Assembly (NCBI GenBank): GCA_964629765.1
Contig: CAZVTK010000061.1
Location: forward strand, 1 to 24,228
From: RCIO01 sp964629765
GTDB taxonomy: Bacteria > Pseudomonadota > Alphaproteobacteria > Rhizobiales > Rhizobiaceae
Length of the DNA stretch: 24,228 bases
Direction of reading: 5' to 3'
In this document: piece by piece, positions 21,666-24,228 of the stretch
Numbering within the stretch: the first letter of the stretch is position 1
How the letters are laid out: each line of letters starts with the position of its first letter
Translations under genes and position numbers: made by a program
Notes under the pieces: generated by a model
Told to the model about the DNA's origin: nothing
Seen by the model: the letters and a program-made list of their open reading frames with translations, nothing else
Databases searched by the model: none

Positions 21666-22811
21666 ATGACAGCCGCAACGACATCATTTCGCCTATCGGG
21701 CGCAAAGCTGCTGCTGGCGGCCGCCCTTGCCGTGCTGCTCGGCGGCGCCGGCGAGGCGGCGGCCAACGCCTCGCTGTGCCGCGCGCTCGAAAAGCAGCTC
21801 GCCAGCGCCAGCAGCCCGGTCCGCAGCCAGGTCGGCCGCTACGACAAGGCCATCGCCGACCAGAAGAAGCAGATCGCGACCCAGCGCAACCAGATCAAGG
21901 AGATCGGCTGCGGCTTCTTTTCGTTCAGCGGCGAATGCAGCGCGGCCAAGACCGTACTGAAGCGCATGGAGAACAACCTCCACGAGCTGGAGCGGACGCG
22001 CAACGGCATGGACGGCAGCTCGCTGAAGCGCGAGCAGGGGCGGATCCTCGCCTCGCTGCGCGAAAAGGGCTGCCGCGCCGACACGCGCACCGCGCGCTCG
22101 GACGACGGCCGGCGGGAGCGGACCCTGTTCGAGCGGCTGTTCGGACGCGGCGGCGGCGACGACATCGCCCAGGATTCGGAGGCGATCGCGGAAGCACCCA
22201 GTTCAGGGTCGCGCTGGAGCGGCGGCAATTTCCGCACTTTGTGCGTGCGCACCTGCGACGGTTATTATTTTCCGATCTCCTATTCGTCGAACCGCTCGGA
22301 TTTCGACCGGGACACCAAGGCCTGCGCGGCGATGTGCCCGGGCACCGAGACCGCGCTGTTCCACCACCGGGTGCCGTCCGAGGAATCGGAGCAGATGGTC
22401 TCGGCCGTGACCGGAAAACCCTATGCCGAGCTGCCGAAAGCCTTCGCCTACCGCGAGGCCGGCTATGTGCGGGGGCCGAGCTGCGGCTGCGGCACGCCCC
22501 GCGACTATTCGATCATCGCCGGCGAGGTCGCCGATCCCGACGCGGACGACGCGGTGATGGCGACGGCCCCGCAGCCGCGCCCGCGTCCCGACCGCGCCGA
22601 GGACGCCGAGACGGAAGCCAACCGCGCCGGCGGGCTCGACATGGCCGCGCTGGAGCGGCTGCTCGCCGAACCGGAGCCGGAGCCGATGCCGGTCGCCTCG
22701 ATCGGCGCCGATCCGGCGGAACGGGAGGTCAGGGTCGTCGGGCCAGCGTTCCTGCCCGACCCAGAAGGGGCAATAGATCTGCGAGCTCCGGCCCGGCGGG
22801 AAATCCGGTAA
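21666..22811 (+). CDS. DUF2865 domain protein, exported
   Basis: A 381-residue protein with a signal peptide: basic/polar start, hydrophobic core KLLLAAALAVLLGGAGEAAA (14-33), likely cleavage near ANA at 34. Residues 50-112 form a coiled coil (KQIATQRNQIKEIG). The DUF2865 domain (about 186-285) has CVRTCDGYYFPISYS (193-207) and six cysteines (193, 197, 220, 224, 273, 275) suited to disulphides. A Pro/Arg-rich tail with repeated Glu-Pro leads to VRVVGPAFLPDPEGAIDLRA, which I recall as conserved at rhizobial DUF2865 C-termini. Periplasmic or envelope location is likely; the molecular role is unknown. The 3' end overlaps gltX by 83 bp tail-to-tail. The MITE-like element lies 67 bp upstream of the start and may affect expression. 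Confidence 0.9.
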   Translation: MTAATTSFRLSGAKLLLAAALAVLLGGAGEAAANASLCRALEKQLASASSPVRSQVGRYDKAIADQKKQIATQRNQIKEIGCGFFSFSGECSAAKTVLKRMENNLHELERTRNGMDGSSLKREQGRILASLREKGCRADTRTARSDDGRRERTLFERLFGRGGGDDIAQDSEAIAEAPSSGSRWSGGNFRTLCVRTCDGYYFPISYSSNRSDFDRDTKACAAMCPGTETALFHHRVPSEESEQMVSAVTGKPYAELPKAFAYREAGYVRGPSCGCGTPRDYSIIAGEVADPDADDAVMATAPQPRPRPDRAEDAETEANRAGGLDMAALERLLAEPEPEPMPVASIGADPAEREVRVVGPAFLPDPEGAIDLRAPARREIR

Positions 22812-24114
22812 GGGCAAGCCGCAGCGGGTGGAACAGCGCCCTGCCCGACCGGCCGGTCGCCGCCTTCACGGCATCGGCCCATGCCTTGAAGGTGGAGCGG
22901 TCCCAGGGCCGGTCTGACGATTCGGGCGGCAGCAGCTCGAAGGCCGCGCGCACGAATTCGGCGTCGGCGCCGTCCAGCTCGGGCCGAGGCCCCGCGCCGT
23001 CGACGACGTCCCGCCAGATCGCCGCGTCGGCGACGCGGTCCAGATTGCCGCGCACCGCCAGCCAGAGCGGCCCGGCCTTCGGCCCCTCGATGCCGAGCGC
23101 CGCCAGCCTCTCCCTCACGACCTCGAACGGCCTATCGCGCAGCAGCGCGCGGTTGAGCGAGACGAGATCGGCCGGATCGAATTTCGCCGCGCCGCGCGAG
23201 GTGGCGGCAAGGTCGAAGCGGGCGGCGAGCTCGTCCATGTCGCGCGCCGCCACGACGTTCTCCGACGTGCCGGTCAGCACGGCGAGCGAAGCCACGGCCA
23301 TCGGCTCGATGCCCTCTTCGCGCAGCGAGGCGATGGAGAGCGCGCCGCTGCGCTTGGACAGGCCCTCGCCGCTCGCGGTCGTCAGGAGGTTGTGATGGCC
23401 GAAGGCCGGCGGCGCCGCGCCCAGCGCACGGAACAGCGCGATCTGCACGCCGGTATTGGTGACATGGTCCTCGCCGCGGATCACATGGGTGATGCCCATC
23501 TGCGCATCGTCGACCACCGAGGTGAAAGTGTAGAGGAAGGTTGCGTCCTCGCGCACCAGAACCGGGTCGGACAGCGAGGCGAGGTCCACCGTCTGCGGCC
23601 CGCGCACCAGATCGTCCCAGCGGATCTCGGTGCGCCGGGGCGCATGCGGGTCGCCGTCGAAATTGGGCAGCAGGAAACGCCAGTGCGGCCGCCTTCCTTC
23701 CGCTTCCAGCCGCGCCCGCTCGTCCTGCGACAACGCCAGCGCCTCGCGGCCGTAGACCGGCGGCAGGCGGCGCGACAGCCGTACCTTGCGGCGCAGCTCC
23801 AGCTCCTCGGCCGTCTCGTAGCAGGCGTAGAGCAGGCCGGCGGCCTTGAGCCGCGCCGCCGCGTCCTCGAAGAACGCCATGCGGTCGGACTGCCGGACCA
23901 TGGCGTCGGGCGCGACGCCGAGCCAGTCGAGATCGCGCTCGATGCCGTCGGCGAAGGCGCGGGTGGAACGCGCCGTGTCGGTGTCGTCGAAGCGCAGGAC
24001 GAACTCGCCGCCGCGCCGGCGCGCGAACAGCCAGTTGAACAGCGCCGTGCGGGCGTTGCCGATATGGATCGCGCCCGTCGGCGACGGCGCGAAGCGGACT
24101 TTCGTCATGGACAT
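22729..24114 (-). CDS. gltX: Glutamyl-tRNA synthetase
   Basis: A 461-residue class I aminoacyl-tRNA synthetase charging tRNA-Glu. It starts MSMTKVRFAPSPTGAIHIGN: the HIGH motif appears as HIGN at 17-20, followed by ARTALFNWLFA; RFDDTDTARS, HVIRGEDHVTNT and the KMSKS-type GLSKRSG (about 250-256) are in place. The C-terminal helical anticodon-binding part is recognisable to LLPLLGRAGTLARRP. Rhizobia usually have two GluRS paralogues; the HIGN form with SIASLREEGIEPMA resembles the one called GltX1, but I cannot judge tRNA specificity. An alternative ATG at 24108 (MTKVRF) would remove two residues; neither start has a strong ribosome-binding site. The last 27 codons overlap the DUF2865 gene on the other strand. 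Confidence 0.96.
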   Translation of the reverse strand: MSMTKVRFAPSPTGAIHIGNARTALFNWLFARRRGGEFVLRFDDTDTARSTRAFADGIERDLDWLGVAPDAMVRQSDRMAFFEDAAARLKAAGLLYACYETAEELELRRKVRLSRRLPPVYGREALALSQDERARLEAEGRRPHWRFLLPNFDGDPHAPRRTEIRWDDLVRGPQTVDLASLSDPVLVREDATFLYTFTSVVDDAQMGITHVIRGEDHVTNTGVQIALFRALGAAPPAFGHHNLLTTASGEGLSKRSGALSIASLREEGIEPMAVASLAVLTGTSENVVAARDMDELAARFDLAATSRGAAKFDPADLVSLNRALLRDRPFEVVRERLAALGIEGPKAGPLWLAVRGNLDRVADAAIWRDVVDGAGPRPELDGADAEFVRAAFELLPPESSDRPWDRSTFKAWADAVKAATGRSGRALFHPLRLALTGFPAGPELADLLPLLGRAGTLARRP

Positions 24115-24190
24115 GAAGGCGCACTATCGCGCCGGCCGGGCGCGATCAAGGCGTCGCCGCTACTCGGCCAGAGTTATCGTATATGAGGAT

Positions 24191-24228
24191 ACCCCCACCC
24201 CTCACCCCTCCCCACAAGGGGGAGGGGG
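24191..24228. repeat. GC-run palindromic intergenic repeat, cut by the window end
   Basis: A CCCCxCCCC-type run followed by a perfect 9-bp stem (24205-24213 / 24219-24227) with loop ACAAG. I recall similar CCCTCCCC...GGGGAGGG dispersed intergenic palindromes as widespread in rhizobial chromosomes. It lies upstream of gltX. Its far end is outside the window, so neither full length nor direction can be judged. Confidence 0.6.

Noticed and set aside
1..24228. CRISPR arrays, tRNA/rRNA genes, prophage, toxin-antitoxin or defence islands
   Set aside because: No spaced direct repeats with unique spacers, no cloverleaf I could fold, and no phage or defence gene families were found on either strand.

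Overview
The window is about 24.2 kb of GC-rich chromosomal DNA from an alphaproteobacterium of the order Hyphomicrobiales (Rhizobiales), most like the Mesorhizobium / Phyllobacteriaceae side. The evidence is the combination of gene families: a BTLCP-type transglutaminase-like protein, a cysE-DUF3126 pair, a giant coiled-coil protein of the growth-pole-ring (GPR/RgsE) type, an MlaE(STAS)-MlaF-MlaD-lipoprotein operon, a DUF2865 protein and a rhizobial-type GltX. The gene content is mostly core. I see no prophage, CRISPR array, tRNA/rRNA gene, toxin system or secretion island. No gene-free stretch exceeds about 240 bp.

Layout. 1-2.1 kb: the 3' end of a BTLCP gene with a strong terminator, a gamma-carbonic-anhydrase-like hexapeptide protein (-), a one-helix membrane protein (+) and DUF3126 (-). 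2.1-5.1 kb: serine acetyltransferase cysE (-), a YcaQ/AlkX-type DNA glycosylase (+), an adrenodoxin-type 2Fe-2S ferredoxin (-) and a stand-alone Hpt phosphotransfer protein (-). 5.28-10.75 kb: one very large gene for a membrane-anchored coiled-coil protein that I identify as the GPR/RgsE polar-growth scaffold. It contains a 100-N assembly gap inside a 132-bp tandem repeat. The frame appears broken across the gap only because the placeholder is 100 nt long; removing the Ns restores one frame of exactly 1790 codons. 10.9-15.0 kb: a minus-strand lipid-transport operon (mlaE with N-terminal STAS, mlaF, mlaD, auxiliary lipoprotein). 15.1-17.3 kb: a dipeptide epimerase / DgcA-type enolase-superfamily enzyme (+) overlapping tail-to-tail with an HcaT-like MFS transporter (-). 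17.4-21.4 kb: a plus-strand run of a divergent SDR, a fumarylacetoacetate-hydrolase-family enzyme and a two-domain malic enzyme. 21.4-21.6 kb: a 174-bp imperfect palindrome bounded by TA dinucleotides that looks like a MITE and supplies the last base of the malic enzyme stop codon. 21.7-24.1 kb: a secreted Cys-rich DUF2865 protein (+) overlapping tail-to-tail with gltX (-), then a GC-run intergenic repeat cut by the window edge.

How the genes relate. Several touch envelope growth: GPR/RgsE (polar growth scaffold), the Mla-type phospholipid transporter, the BTLCP protein and possibly the peptide epimerase. The SDR-FAH-malic enzyme run could feed an oxo-acid catabolic branch into the pyruvate/malate node, but that is inference. 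I did not find a wholly new defence or mobile system. The most notable items are the unresolved 11-residue repeat array in the GPR protein, its second 29-residue array, the MITE-like element that co-opts a stop codon, and the SDR that lacks the catalytic Tyr and Lys.
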